Position numbers and translations under genes: made by a program. This document shows, piece by piece, positions 48,738 to 57,576 of a stretch of DNA of 64,000 bases. Every line of letters begins with the position of its first letter. Position 1 is the stretch's first letter. Under the pieces are notes generated by a model that searched no databases, had not been told where the DNA came from, and saw only the letters and a list, made by a program, of their open reading frames with translations. The DNA comes from Sphingomonadales bacterium (GTDB lineage: Bacteria > Pseudomonadota > Alphaproteobacteria > Sphingomonadales > Sphingomonadaceae). The stretch covers positions 18,249-82,248 of the forward strand of contig JAGWPW010000045.1 in assembly GCA_028870315.1 (NCBI GenBank). Reading direction: 5' to 3'.

Positions 48738-49705
48738 CCTCCACCTTCTCTCCTGGTGCCCGCCGCATGCTTCGCGTCGGACTGACGCTGGTCCTGGTGA
48801 TTGCCGCGCTGGTGGGCGCCCGCGCGCTGATCGCATATTACCAGGCCGATCCCTGGACGCGCGACGGGCGGGTGCGGGCCGATATCGTGCAGGTGGCCCC
48901 CGACGTGGCCGGCACGGTTGTCGCGGTCTTCGTCCGGCACGACCAGCGCGTGCGCAAGGGTGAGCCGCTCTTCCAGATCGATCCCGCACGCTATGATCTC
49001 GCCGTGGGGCAGGCCAACAGCCAGGTTTTGCAGGCTCGGGCCGACGTGGCGCGGGCGCGTTCGGCGATCATCCGTGCCGAGGCGACCCTTGACGAGGCGC
49101 GGCGCGAAGCCGCGCGCAATCGCGGACTGGGCGATCTGGTCGCCCGCGAGGCGACCGAACAGAGCATGGCGAAGGTCGATGAGGGCGAGGCTTCGGCGAG
49201 CGAGGCGCGCTCCGCGCTCGCGGCCGCCGACGCCCGGGTTGCCGAGGCGCGCAACGCGCTCGACCTTGCCCGGCTCAACCGCGCCCGCACGCGCGTGGCA
49301 GCGCCGATCGATGGCGAGCTGTCCGACGTTGCCCTGCGCGTTGGCGACTATGTCAGCGTCGGCACGCCGGTCCTCGCGCTGATCGACAGCGGGAGCCTGC
49401 GCGTCGAGGGCTATTTCGAGGAAACCAAGCTGCCGCGCATCTTCATCGGCCAGGCGGCGACGATCCGCCTGATGGGCGAGGATCAGACGTTTTCGGGGCA
49501 TGTGGTGTCCGTCGCCGGGGCGATCGAGGACCACGACCGCGTGGGCACCTCGCGCCTTGTCCCCGCGATAAACCCCAGCTTCAGCTGGGTGCGGCTGCCC
49601 CAGCGCGTGCCGGTGCGCATCCATCTCGACCGGTCGCCGGCGCGGATCGCGCTGATCGCCGGGCGCACGGCATCGGTCACGCTGGCGCAGGCGGGCAGGC
49701 GATGA
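48734..49705 (+). CDS. HlyD-family periplasmic adaptor of efflux system
   Basis: YQADPWTRDGRVRADIVQVAPDVAGTVVAVFVRHDQRVRKGEPLFQIDPARY; coiled coil; RTRVAAPIDGELSDV. Confidence 0.92.
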   Translation: MTSTFSPGARRMLRVGLTLVLVIAALVGARALIAYYQADPWTRDGRVRADIVQVAPDVAGTVVAVFVRHDQRVRKGEPLFQIDPARYDLAVGQANSQVLQARADVARARSAIIRAEATLDEARREAARNRGLGDLVAREATEQSMAKVDEGEASASEARSALAAADARVAEARNALDLARLNRARTRVAAPIDGELSDVALRVGDYVSVGTPVLALIDSGSLRVEGYFEETKLPRIFIGQAATIRLMGEDQTFSGHVVSVAGAIEDHDRVGTSRLVPAINPSFSWVRLPQRVPVRIHLDRSPARIALIAGRTASVTLAQAGRR

Positions 49706-51111
49706 CCGGGAATCGCCGCGCGGCGCTGGTCGTCTGCGTTGCGCTGACGCTCGCCGGCTGCACCATGGGACCCGACTATCACCTTCCCGCGGCAGCGGTG
49801 GTGAACCGGCCCGCGGCGCGCGGGCCGCTGAACGCGCCGATCGGCCTCACGGCGGCCGATGACCTGCCGCCGCGGTGGTGGCATCTTTACGATGACCCCG
49901 TGCTCGACGGCCTTGAGAAGCAGGCGCTGGCCGGAAGCACCGACCTTCGGATCGCGGCCGCGAACCTTGCCCGCGCCGAGGCGATGACCAGGGCCGCCGA
50001 GGGCGCCGCCGAGCCCGAACTCACGGTCGATGCGGCAGCAGAGCGCGCGCAGCTTTCGGGCGAATCCTATCTCCTGTCCGAGCCGCTGCCCGCGGCAACG
50101 CTCGGCTCGGCGGATGTGCAGGTCAGCTACCAGCTCGACCTGTTCGGCCGCATCCGCCGCAGCGTCGAGGCGGCCCGCGCCGATGAGGAGGCGCGCCGCG
50201 CGCTGCTGGGCGCGGTCCGGGTGACGCTCGCCGGCGAGGTCGCCCGGGCCTATGTCGGGGTCTGCGGTGCGCAGGAAACGGTCGATGCGCTGGAGGCGGC
50301 ATCGGCCGTGCAGCAGGACCTCCTGCGCGTCGCGCGCCGGTTGCAGGCGGCGGGACGGATCAGCGAGACCGAGGTGCCGGCGGCGCAGGCCCGCGCGGCC
50401 GAGGTCGAGGCGCTGGTGCCGCAGGCCCGCGCCCGCGCGATGGCAGGGCTGTATCAGCTCGCCTTCCTGCTCGGCCGCGTCCCGTCGGACTATCCCCGCG
50501 CGGCCGAAGCCTGCCGTCACCTGCCCCAACTGACCCGCCCGCTCCCGATCGGCGACGGCGCCAGCCTGTTGGCCCGGCGACCGGATGTGCGCGCCGCGGA
50601 GCGTCAGCTGGCGGCTGCAACCGCGCGGATCGGCGTTGCCACGGCCGAACTTTACCCGCAGATCGGCTTTGCCGCGTCGGTTGGATCGGCCGGCTATCTT
50701 GCGGATCTCGGCAGCGCCGCGGCCAACAGCTGGAGCATCGGATCGTTGATTCACTGGGCGTTTCCAACCGCGGGTGCCCGGGCGCGGGTCAAGGCGGCCG
50801 GTGCGGACCAGCAGCGCGCGCTTGCCAGCTTCGATGGCACGGTCCTGACCGCGCTGCGCGATGCGCAAACCGCGCTGGCGACCTATGGCGAGGACCACGC
50901 GCGGGCGATATCGCTCGACCGCGCGGCCGAGGCGGCGCAGCGCGAGTCGGACCAGCTCGCCCGGCTGAAGCGGGCGGGACGGGCGCCTGCCCAGACGGAA
51001 CTTGGTGGACGGGCGGGCGCGCTCGCGGCACAGTTGCGCGCGCAAATCGGCCGCGATGCGGTCGCGCAGGATCAGGTGACACTGTTCCTGGCGCTTGGCG
51101 GCGGTTGGTGA
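49702..51111 (+). CDS. efflux outer-membrane factor, NodT/OprM type
   Basis: Lipoprotein signal LTLAGCTMGPDYHLP; PPRWWHLYDDPVLDGLEKQALAGSTDLRIAAANLARAEA; LLARRPDVRAAERQLAAATARIGVATAELYPQIG. Confidence 0.95.
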   Translation: MTGNRRAALVVCVALTLAGCTMGPDYHLPAAAVVNRPAARGPLNAPIGLTAADDLPPRWWHLYDDPVLDGLEKQALAGSTDLRIAAANLARAEAMTRAAEGAAEPELTVDAAAERAQLSGESYLLSEPLPAATLGSADVQVSYQLDLFGRIRRSVEAARADEEARRALLGAVRVTLAGEVARAYVGVCGAQETVDALEAASAVQQDLLRVARRLQAAGRISETEVPAAQARAAEVEALVPQARARAMAGLYQLAFLLGRVPSDYPRAAEACRHLPQLTRPLPIGDGASLLARRPDVRAAERQLAAATARIGVATAELYPQIGFAASVGSAGYLADLGSAAANSWSIGSLIHWAFPTAGARARVKAAGADQQRALASFDGTVLTALRDAQTALATYGEDHARAISLDRAAEAAQRESDQLARLKRAGRAPAQTELGGRAGALAAQLRAQIGRDAVAQDQVTLFLALGGGW

Positions 51112-51136
51112 GCGGCGCGAGCGCCGCGCCCCGCGT

Positions 51137-51904
51137 TCAGAGCGATTGGAGGATTGCCTCTTCCAGCCAGGCCTGCGCGGCAGGTTCGACGAAGCCATGG
51201 CTGGCCCCGGCACAGCGCCGCAGGCGCGGATCGCGCCTGTCCCACGCCGCGAGGAAGGCCTGCGCGGTGCGGTCGCGTTCGGCGAGGAGGATGTGCGCCG
51301 GGCCGGTGAAGCCGGCAAGGCCCTGGCGCATGTCCGCGAGCAGCGCGCTTTCGGGCACAGCGGGGGCGAGCGTGCCGCGCAGGCTGGCGAGCAGCGGCTT
51401 GAGGGCGATCCGCCCGGTGAGAAGGCGGCTCAGCGCGCCGCGGTCGGCGAGGCGGCGGCGGTAGTGGTGGCGCAGCGCGGCGGGGTCGGGGGCGCCGTCG
51501 TCGCGGTCGTGGCTCCACGGGTTGGCGAGGATCAGCGCGTCGGCACCGGCACCCTGCGCCAGCATCAGCGCGCTTGCCGCGTCGCAATTGCCGAAGGCGG
51601 CGATGCGGGTGAGGTGCGGCTGCGCGGCGCGCAAGGCGGCCAGCGCGGCGGCGATGTCGGGCGCGCTTTCGCGAAAGCCGAGGTTGGGGCCCGAGCTGTC
51701 GCCGACGCCGCGGCGGTCGAAGCGCAGCACCGGCGCGCCGCGCGCCGCGAGCCTTGCGGCAAGCCGTGCCTGTCCATTGCCGGCACCGGCGCGGGTCTCG
51801 TTGCCGCCCGAGACGATGAGGAGCCCGCTGGCGCCCGGCGCGGCGTCGAGCGTCGCGACAAGCTGCGCGCCCTCGCAGGCGATGGTGAGGAAGCTTCGGC
51901 TCAC
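51137..51904 (-). CDS. exosortase A system-associated hydrolase 1 (alpha/beta hydrolase)
   Basis: LLIVSGGNETRAGAGNGQARLAARLAARGAPVLRFDRRGVGDSSGPNLGFRESAPDIAAALAAL; GTG start overlapping upstream stop. Confidence 0.85.
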   Translation of the reverse strand: MSRSFLTIACEGAQLVATLDAAPGASGLLIVSGGNETRAGAGNGQARLAARLAARGAPVLRFDRRGVGDSSGPNLGFRESAPDIAAALAALRAAQPHLTRIAAFGNCDAASALMLAQGAGADALILANPWSHDRDDGAPDPAALRHHYRRRLADRGALSRLLTGRIALKPLLASLRGTLAPAVPESALLADMRQGLAGFTGPAHILLAERDRTAQAFLAAWDRRDPRLRRCAGASHGFVEPAAQAWLEEAILQSL

Positions 51905-52563
51905 CCCCCGATCCCCAGAGCGACGATCGCGGCAAGCGCGTCGGCCTGTTCGCGGCTTTCGCCGGGTTCGGCGCGCAGCCACAGCCCGCCGCCGCCGATC
52001 ATGTCCTGCGTGATTACCGTCTGCCCCGAGGTTTCGGGTTCGAGCACGGCGAATTCGGCGAGGAAGGCCGCGCCGAGCGCGTAGCCGGCGAGATCGAGCC
52101 CGGCGCGGCGGCCCTGTTCGAGCAGGCCCGCGCTGGTTTCCTCGGCGCCGGCCTCGCGCGAGGCGAGGACGCGCGCGCGCAGCATCGGGCGCAGCAGCGC
52201 CGCGCCATCCGCAGGCGCATAGCGCCAGCCGGGCAGCGCGGGCGGGGCGAGAAGCGCGCCGCCGTGGATCGCCAGCACCGCGGTTGCCGCGAAATGGTCG
52301 GCGGCGGCGCGCATCGCCGCGCGCCAGCTTGCCGGCGTCTGCGCGGCAAGCGGGGCAAGGCTTTCGCCGGTGCCCGGAAGATCGGGCAGGAAGCCATCGA
52401 CCCCGGCCGCATCGAGCCGGCGCATCACCTCGACGGTGAAGCGCCGCAGCCGATTGCCGGCCTCGAACAGTGCCGGCACCACCAGCAGGCGGCGCGACCG
52501 GCGGCGATCACAGACAAGCGCATATTCAGGGCCCTGGGGCGAAGGCCATGCCCCCGGCGTCAT
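51901..52563 (-). CDS. exosortase A system-associated hydrolase 2
   Basis: RLLVVPALFEAGNRLRRFTVEVMRRLDAAGVDGFLPDLPGTGES; position between hydrolase 1 and ACP. Confidence 0.82.
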   Translation of the reverse strand: MTPGAWPSPQGPEYALVCDRRRSRRLLVVPALFEAGNRLRRFTVEVMRRLDAAGVDGFLPDLPGTGESLAPLAAQTPASWRAAMRAAADHFAATAVLAIHGGALLAPPALPGWRYAPADGAALLRPMLRARVLASREAGAEETSAGLLEQGRRAGLDLAGYALGAAFLAEFAVLEPETSGQTVITQDMIGGGGLWLRAEPGESREQADALAAIVALGIGG

Positions 52564-52826
52564 GCCGTGCCGCGCTTGGCCTCGACGAAGCGCAGAAGCG
52601 CGCCATAGCTGTCGAGCAGTTCGCCATCGACCTCGTCATCGTCGATCGTCACGCTCAGGCGATCCTCGATCTCGGTCAGCAGCCCGGCGACCGCCATCGA
52701 ATCGAGTTCGGGCAGATGACCGAACAGCCCGGTTGCCGGGGTGAAGCGGGCCACCTGCTCCGCGCTCAGCCCGAGGACATCGGCGAGAATGCGGCGCAGG
52801 CGCTGGTCGGTGCTGTGCATGTCCAT
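52560..52826 (-). CDS. acyl carrier protein (XrtA-locus type)
   Basis: FTPATGLFGHLPELDSMAVAGLLTEIEDRLSVTIDDDEVDGELLDSYGALLRFVE with DSM phosphopantetheine site. Confidence 0.9.
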   Translation of the reverse strand: MDMHSTDQRLRRILADVLGLSAEQVARFTPATGLFGHLPELDSMAVAGLLTEIEDRLSVTIDDDEVDGELLDSYGALLRFVEAKRGTA

Positions 52827-52859
52827 GGCGGCTCGTCTGGCTGGAGTCTATCGGTCCCC

Positions 52860-52911
52860 GGCCACCGCCCGCCCCGCTCCCCCGCGCGGGGGAGCGGGGC
52901 GGGCGGTGGCC
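52860..52911. repeat. 52-bp perfect palindrome (26-bp arms, zero spacer)
   Basis: GGCCACCGCCCGCCCCGCTCCCCCGC|GCGGGGGAGCGGGGCGGGCGGTGGCC; arms checked base by base. Confidence 0.95.
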
Positions 52912-52949
52912 AAAATCCCCGTCTTCCGGCGGATTTTTCACGAGCCTCC

Positions 52950-53960
52950 TTAAAGGCCTGTGCCGCGCCGGGCAAGCCGGCGCGCGGCCAGCCGGGCCAG
53001 CCCCGGCCATGCGCGCGGATTGCCGGGGTTGAGCGCCTCGATCCGGTAGCGCGGCCGCACGCTGTCCATCCAGTCGCGCTTGTAGCGATCATCGCCGGTG
53101 CCGAAATCGACAAGGCCGACGCGGTCGCGCTCGATCACCTCTTCGAGAAGCGCCGCGGTCAGCACGGTCCCGGGCGAAAGGCTCGCGGCGGTCTCGTCAT
53201 GCGCGAGCTTGTGGATGTAGGCGGTGCCGTGTTCGACGCTCCACAGCTGCGCGGCGATGGCGCGGGGCACGGCGCCGGCGGCATAGCCGATGCCGAGCCG
53301 CAGCCGTCCGGCCGCGCCCTCCGTTTCGGCGAAGCTGCGCAGAAAGGCGGGCGAGCCTTCCTCGGGCTTCCAGCTCGCGCGGTAGATCGCCTCGTAATGC
53401 GCCCAGGCATCGGCATCGAAGCGGCGATGGAGCACGACCTCGACCCGCTTGCGCTTGCGTTTCAGGGTGCTGCGCAAGGCGCCGGGGCGCGATTGGAGAC
53501 AGGTTGCAAAGCTGCGGCCGGCCACGGGCAGCACATGATTGCTGTCGCAGCGATGCAGCGCCACCTGCCAGCCCGCAGCGCGCAGCGCGCGCGCGAGCGC
53601 CTGCGCCTCGCCGGATTCGTCGGGAAGCGGGGCGAGCAGCAGGCGATGCGTGCGCCTCGCAAGATCGCGGGCGATCGCCGCCAGCAGCGCCCCGGCGCCA
53701 GGCGAGAGCAGCGGATGCCAGCGAAAGCTGTACCAGTTGGCGAGCGCGGCCAGCCCGTCGCGCGCTTCCATCAGCGGCAGCAAGGCGGCGCGATCACCCT
53801 CGCAGGCGAGCGCGAACACCGGCTTGAGGCCGCAATGCCCGGCCAGCGCGGCGAACCATTCGCCCCGGTCGAAGGGCGCGGTTTGCGCGGCGAGCAGCGC
53901 GGCGAGCGCGGGGATGCCTTGAACTTCCTTGAGATCGCCGTGATAGGTGACCTTTGCCAA
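52950..53960 (-). CDS. GNAT/FemAB-like acyltransferase, XrtA-locus associated
   Basis: LKRKRKRVEVVLHRRFDADAWAHYEAIYRASWKPEEGSPAFLRSFAETEG...LSPGTVLTAALLEEVIERDRVGLVDFGTGDDRYKRDWM; TTG start at 53960 assumed (ORF extends to 54029). Confidence 0.8.
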   Translation of the reverse strand: MAKVTYHGDLKEVQGIPALAALLAAQTAPFDRGEWFAALAGHCGLKPVFALACEGDRAALLPLMEARDGLAALANWYSFRWHPLLSPGAGALLAAIARDLARRTHRLLLAPLPDESGEAQALARALRAAGWQVALHRCDSNHVLPVAGRSFATCLQSRPGALRSTLKRKRKRVEVVLHRRFDADAWAHYEAIYRASWKPEEGSPAFLRSFAETEGAAGRLRLGIGYAAGAVPRAIAAQLWSVEHGTAYIHKLAHDETAASLSPGTVLTAALLEEVIERDRVGLVDFGTGDDRYKRDWMDSVRPRYRIEALNPGNPRAWPGLARLAARRLARRGTGL

Positions 53961-53984
53961 AGTGCTTCCCTCGCAGCCGGACCG

Positions 53985-55511
53985 ATGCCCGCCCCAATCG
54001 AACCTGTCCCCAGCCTGCCGCTCGATCATCTCGCGTTGCGCGGGGCAAGGCGCGCGCCGGCGCTGATCCTGCGCGATTGTGTGGTGGACTACGAGGGCTT
54101 AAATTCACGTGTCGCGCATCTTGCCGGCTGGCTGGCCGCGCGCGCTGCTCCCGGCGAGCGGGTGGCGAGCTGGCTGGCGAAGGGCGAGCTTGCCTGTCTG
54201 ATGCCGCTCGCCGCCGCGCGCGCGGGGCTGGTGCATGTCCCGGTCAACCCGCTGCTCAAGCGCGCGCAGATCGCCCATATCCTCGGCGACAGCGGCGCGC
54301 GGCTGCTGCTTGGAACGCCGGCGCGGCTGGCGAGCCTCGATGCGGGCGATGTCCCCGAAGGCTGCGATGTCGTGCCCGAGGAGGCAGCGGGCGAAGGGCC
54401 AGCCTTGCCGCCCTGCGCTGCCGATCGCGATGCGCTGGCGGCGATCCTTTACACCAGCGGCTCGACCGGGCGGCCCAAGGGGGTGATGCTCAGCCACGCC
54501 AATCTGTGGCTGGGGGCGCAAAGCGTCGCCGCCTATCTCGGGCTCCAACCCGAGGACCGGGTGCTGGCGGTCCTGCCGCTGAGCTTCGACTATGGGCAGA
54601 ACCAGCTTCTCAGCGCCTGGTATGGCGGGGCGAGCGTGGCACCGCTCGATTATCTGACCGCGCGCGATGTGGTGAAGGCGGTGGCGCGCCATGGCATCAC
54701 CACGCTCGCTGCGGTGCCGCCGTTGTGGGTGCAGCTCGCCGAGACCGACTGGGGCGGGGCGGGGGCGAGCCTGCGCCGGCTCACCAACAGCGGCGGCGCG
54801 CTGACCGCCGATCTCGTCCGGCGGCTGCGCGCGCTGTTTCCCGATGCCGCGCTTTACGCGATGTATGGGCTGACCGAGGCGTTCCGCTCGACCTTCCTCG
54901 ATCCCGCGCTGATCGACCGCTATCCGACGTCGATCGGCAAGGCGGTTCCCCATGCCGAGGTGCTGGTGATCGCCGGCGATGGCCGCGTCGCTGCGGATGA
55001 CGAGGAAGGCGAGCTTGTCCATTGCGGGCCGCTGGTCGCGCAGGGCTATTGGCGCGACCCGGCGCGCAGTGCCGAGCGCTTCCGCCCCGCGCCCGCCGCC
55101 TCGCGCCATGGCGGCATGGCGGTGTGGTCGGGCGACCGGGTGCGGCGCGATGCGCAGGGGCTGCTCACCTTCGTCGGCCGCCGCGATGCGATGATCAAGA
55201 GCGCCGGCAACCGCATCGCGCCTTCCGAGATCGAGGAGGCAGCGCTCGCCTCGGGGTTCGTCGCCGAGGCGGTGGCCATGGGGCTTGCCGACGCGCGGCT
55301 CGGCCAGGCGGTGCATCTGGTGGTGCGCCGCCGCGCTTCGCTCGCGGCGGACGCGGCCGAAGCCGGGCTTGTGTCATGGTTGCGGCGCGAGCTGCCCAAT
55401 TTCATGCAGCCGCGCGCGATCCACTGGCGCGAGATGCTGCCGCTGGGCGCCAATGGCAAGATCGACCGCGCCGCGCTCATCGCCGAACTCGCCGCGGGGC
55501 TTGCCGCATGA
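53985..55511 (+). CDS. acyl-CoA ligase (AMP-forming), exosortase A system-associated
   Basis: AILYTSGSTGRPKGVMLSHANLWLGAQSVAAYLGLQPEDRVLAVLPLSFDYGQNQ, MYGLTEAFRSTFLDP, RRDAMIKSAGNRIAPSEIEE. Confidence 0.92.
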   Translation: MPAPIEPVPSLPLDHLALRGARRAPALILRDCVVDYEGLNSRVAHLAGWLAARAAPGERVASWLAKGELACLMPLAAARAGLVHVPVNPLLKRAQIAHILGDSGARLLLGTPARLASLDAGDVPEGCDVVPEEAAGEGPALPPCAADRDALAAILYTSGSTGRPKGVMLSHANLWLGAQSVAAYLGLQPEDRVLAVLPLSFDYGQNQLLSAWYGGASVAPLDYLTARDVVKAVARHGITTLAAVPPLWVQLAETDWGGAGASLRRLTNSGGALTADLVRRLRALFPDAALYAMYGLTEAFRSTFLDPALIDRYPTSIGKAVPHAEVLVIAGDGRVAADDEEGELVHCGPLVAQGYWRDPARSAERFRPAPAASRHGGMAVWSGDRVRRDAQGLLTFVGRRDAMIKSAGNRIAPSEIEEAALASGFVAEAVAMGLADARLGQAVHLVVRRRASLAADAAEAGLVSWLRRELPNFMQPRAIHWREMLPLGANGKIDRAALIAELAAGLAA

Positions 55512-56746
55512 GCGCCGGCGCCAGGCCGCTGGGGCCGGTGCCCGCGGGCTTCGGCGCCATCGATGGCGAGCTGGCGATCGCCGGCCTGCGCGCCTCGGAG
55601 CTGGTCGCGCGCGCGGGCAATACCCCGCTTTTCGTCTATTCTGCGGCGTTGATCCGCGCCCGCGTCACCGAGCTGCGCCAGGCGCTGCCGGCGCGGGTGG
55701 CGCTGCATTACGCGGTGAAGGCCAATCCCTTCGCGCCGCTGCTGGCGCTGCTGGCGGAGCTGGTCGATGGCTTCGACATCGCCTCGGGGGGCGAACTCGC
55801 GCTCGCGCTCGCCGCCGGTATCGCGCCCGGGCGGATCAGCTTTGCCGGGCCGGGCAAGCGTGACGACGAGCTTGCCGCCGCGCTCGCCGCCGGGGTGACG
55901 ATCAATCTCGAATCGGAGGGCGAGGCGGCGCGCGCGCTCGCCATCGCCGCAAGCCTCGGGCTGCGTGCGCGGCTGGCGATCCGGGTCAATCCCGATTTCG
56001 ACCTCAAGGGCTCGGGAATGAAGATGGGCGGCGGGGCAAAGCCGTTCGGCGTCGATGCCGCGCTTGTGCCCGCATTGGCCCGCCATATCGTCGCGCAAGG
56101 CGCCGAATGGCGCGGCTTTCACATCTTCGCCGGCAGCCAGTCGCTCGATGCCGAGGCGATCATCACCGCGCAGCGCGAGACGCTGGCGCTGGCGATGCGG
56201 CTCGCGGCGGAGGCCGGCGTGGCGCTGGTGCATTGCAATCTCGGCGGCGGTTTTGGCATCCCCTATTTCGCCGGCGACCAGCGCCTTGATCTCCCGCGCA
56301 TCGGCGCTGCGCTCGATGCCGGGCTGCCCGCGCTGCCTGCGCGCTTTGCCGATACGGGGTTCTGCGTGGAACTGGGGCGCTATCTCGTCGGCGAGGCGGG
56401 GGTCTATCTGACCCGGATCGTCGATCGCAAGCACAGCCATGGCGAGACCTTCCTGGTGTGCGATGGCGGCCTGCACCACCAGCTTGCCGCCTCGGGCAAT
56501 TTCGGCACGGTGGTGCGGCGCAACTATCCGCTGGCCAATGCCAGCCGCTTTGCCGCGCCGGCGGAGGAAATCGCCACCGTGGTCGGCTGCCTGTGCACCC
56601 CGATGGACCGGCTGGCCGAGCGCGCGCATCTGCCGCAAAGCGCCGTTGGCGATCTTGTCGCGCTGTTCTGCGCGGGCGCCTATGGCGCGAGCGCGAGCCC
56701 GGCCGCATTTCTGGGCCATTCTCCCGCTGCGGAGATGCTGGTGTGA
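55508..56746 (+). CDS. pyridoxal-dependent decarboxylase, exosortase A system-associated
   Basis: HYAVKANPFAPLLALLAELVDGFDIASGGELALAL, VNLGGGFGIPYF-type motif, VVGCLCTPMDRLAERAHLP. Confidence 0.93.
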   Translation: MSAGARPLGPVPAGFGAIDGELAIAGLRASELVARAGNTPLFVYSAALIRARVTELRQALPARVALHYAVKANPFAPLLALLAELVDGFDIASGGELALALAAGIAPGRISFAGPGKRDDELAAALAAGVTINLESEGEAARALAIAASLGLRARLAIRVNPDFDLKGSGMKMGGGAKPFGVDAALVPALARHIVAQGAEWRGFHIFAGSQSLDAEAIITAQRETLALAMRLAAEAGVALVHCNLGGGFGIPYFAGDQRLDLPRIGAALDAGLPALPARFADTGFCVELGRYLVGEAGVYLTRIVDRKHSHGETFLVCDGGLHHQLAASGNFGTVVRRNYPLANASRFAAPAEEIATVVGCLCTPMDRLAERAHLPQSAVGDLVALFCAGAYGASASPAAFLGHSPAAEMLV

Positions 56747-56921
56747 GGTGAGCGCGCGCGCGCCGCATCAAGCCAATGGCCGCGCGCGCAGTGCCGCCCG
56801 ACCCCGCCACAACTAACGCGATGTTTACCTTTATCGCCGATAGCCGCGGCTGAAAAACCCCGTCTTTCCGCCCCGTCTCGATACAGCGGCCGGAGCGCGG
56901 GTCCTCGCGAGGGACAGCCGG

Positions 56922-57566
56922 ATGCCGAGTTCCAAAGCCGCCCGTCTGCTTGCCGTTCCGGCGATGGTCGCGCTGGCATTGGGCGGCTGCGCGGCGAGCG
57001 GCGGCGATCCGCATCTGCCGCCGGCCAATTTCGTCTCGACTGAGGAGGGACCGGGCGAGGATTACATCATCGGCCCGCTCGACGAGCTGACGATCTTCGT
57101 CTGGCGCAATCCCGAGCTTGGCGCCAAGGTGCAGGTGCGGCCCGACGGGCGCATCTCGACACCGCTGATCGCCGACATGCCGGCGGTGGGCAAGACTCCG
57201 TCGATGCTGGCCGAGGACATCCGCCTTCAGCTTTCGCAATATATCCAGGACCCGCTGGTCTCGGTGATCGTCAACAAGTTCGCCGGCACCTTCAGCCAGC
57301 AGGTGCGGGTGATCGGCGCCTCGGGCAAGGCCGCCTCGCTTCCCTATCGCGCCAATATGACGCTGCTCGACGCGATGATCGCGGTCGGTGGCCTCAACGA
57401 CACCGCCGCCGGCAATCGCGCCAAGCTCATCCGCTTCGACAAGCACAGCGGCAAGCAGGAGGAATTCGCGCTGCGTCTCGCCGATCTCATCAAGAAGGGC
57501 GAGAGCCGCGCCAATGTGATGCTGATGCCGGGCGACGTCATCATCATCCCGGAAAGCGTGTTCTGA
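56922..57566 (+). CDS. XrtA/PEP-CTERM system polysaccharide export protein (Wza-like lipoprotein)
   Basis: Lipobox ALALGGCAASG; YIIGPLDELTIFVWRNPELGAKVQVRPDGRISTPLIADMPAVGKTPSMLAEDI; MPGDVIIIPESVF. Confidence 0.93.
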   Translation: MPSSKAARLLAVPAMVALALGGCAASGGDPHLPPANFVSTEEGPGEDYIIGPLDELTIFVWRNPELGAKVQVRPDGRISTPLIADMPAVGKTPSMLAEDIRLQLSQYIQDPLVSVIVNKFAGTFSQQVRVIGASGKAASLPYRANMTLLDAMIAVGGLNDTAAGNRAKLIRFDKHSGKQEEFALRLADLIKKGESRANVMLMPGDVIIIPESVF

Positions 57567-57576
57567 GCGCCGCGCC

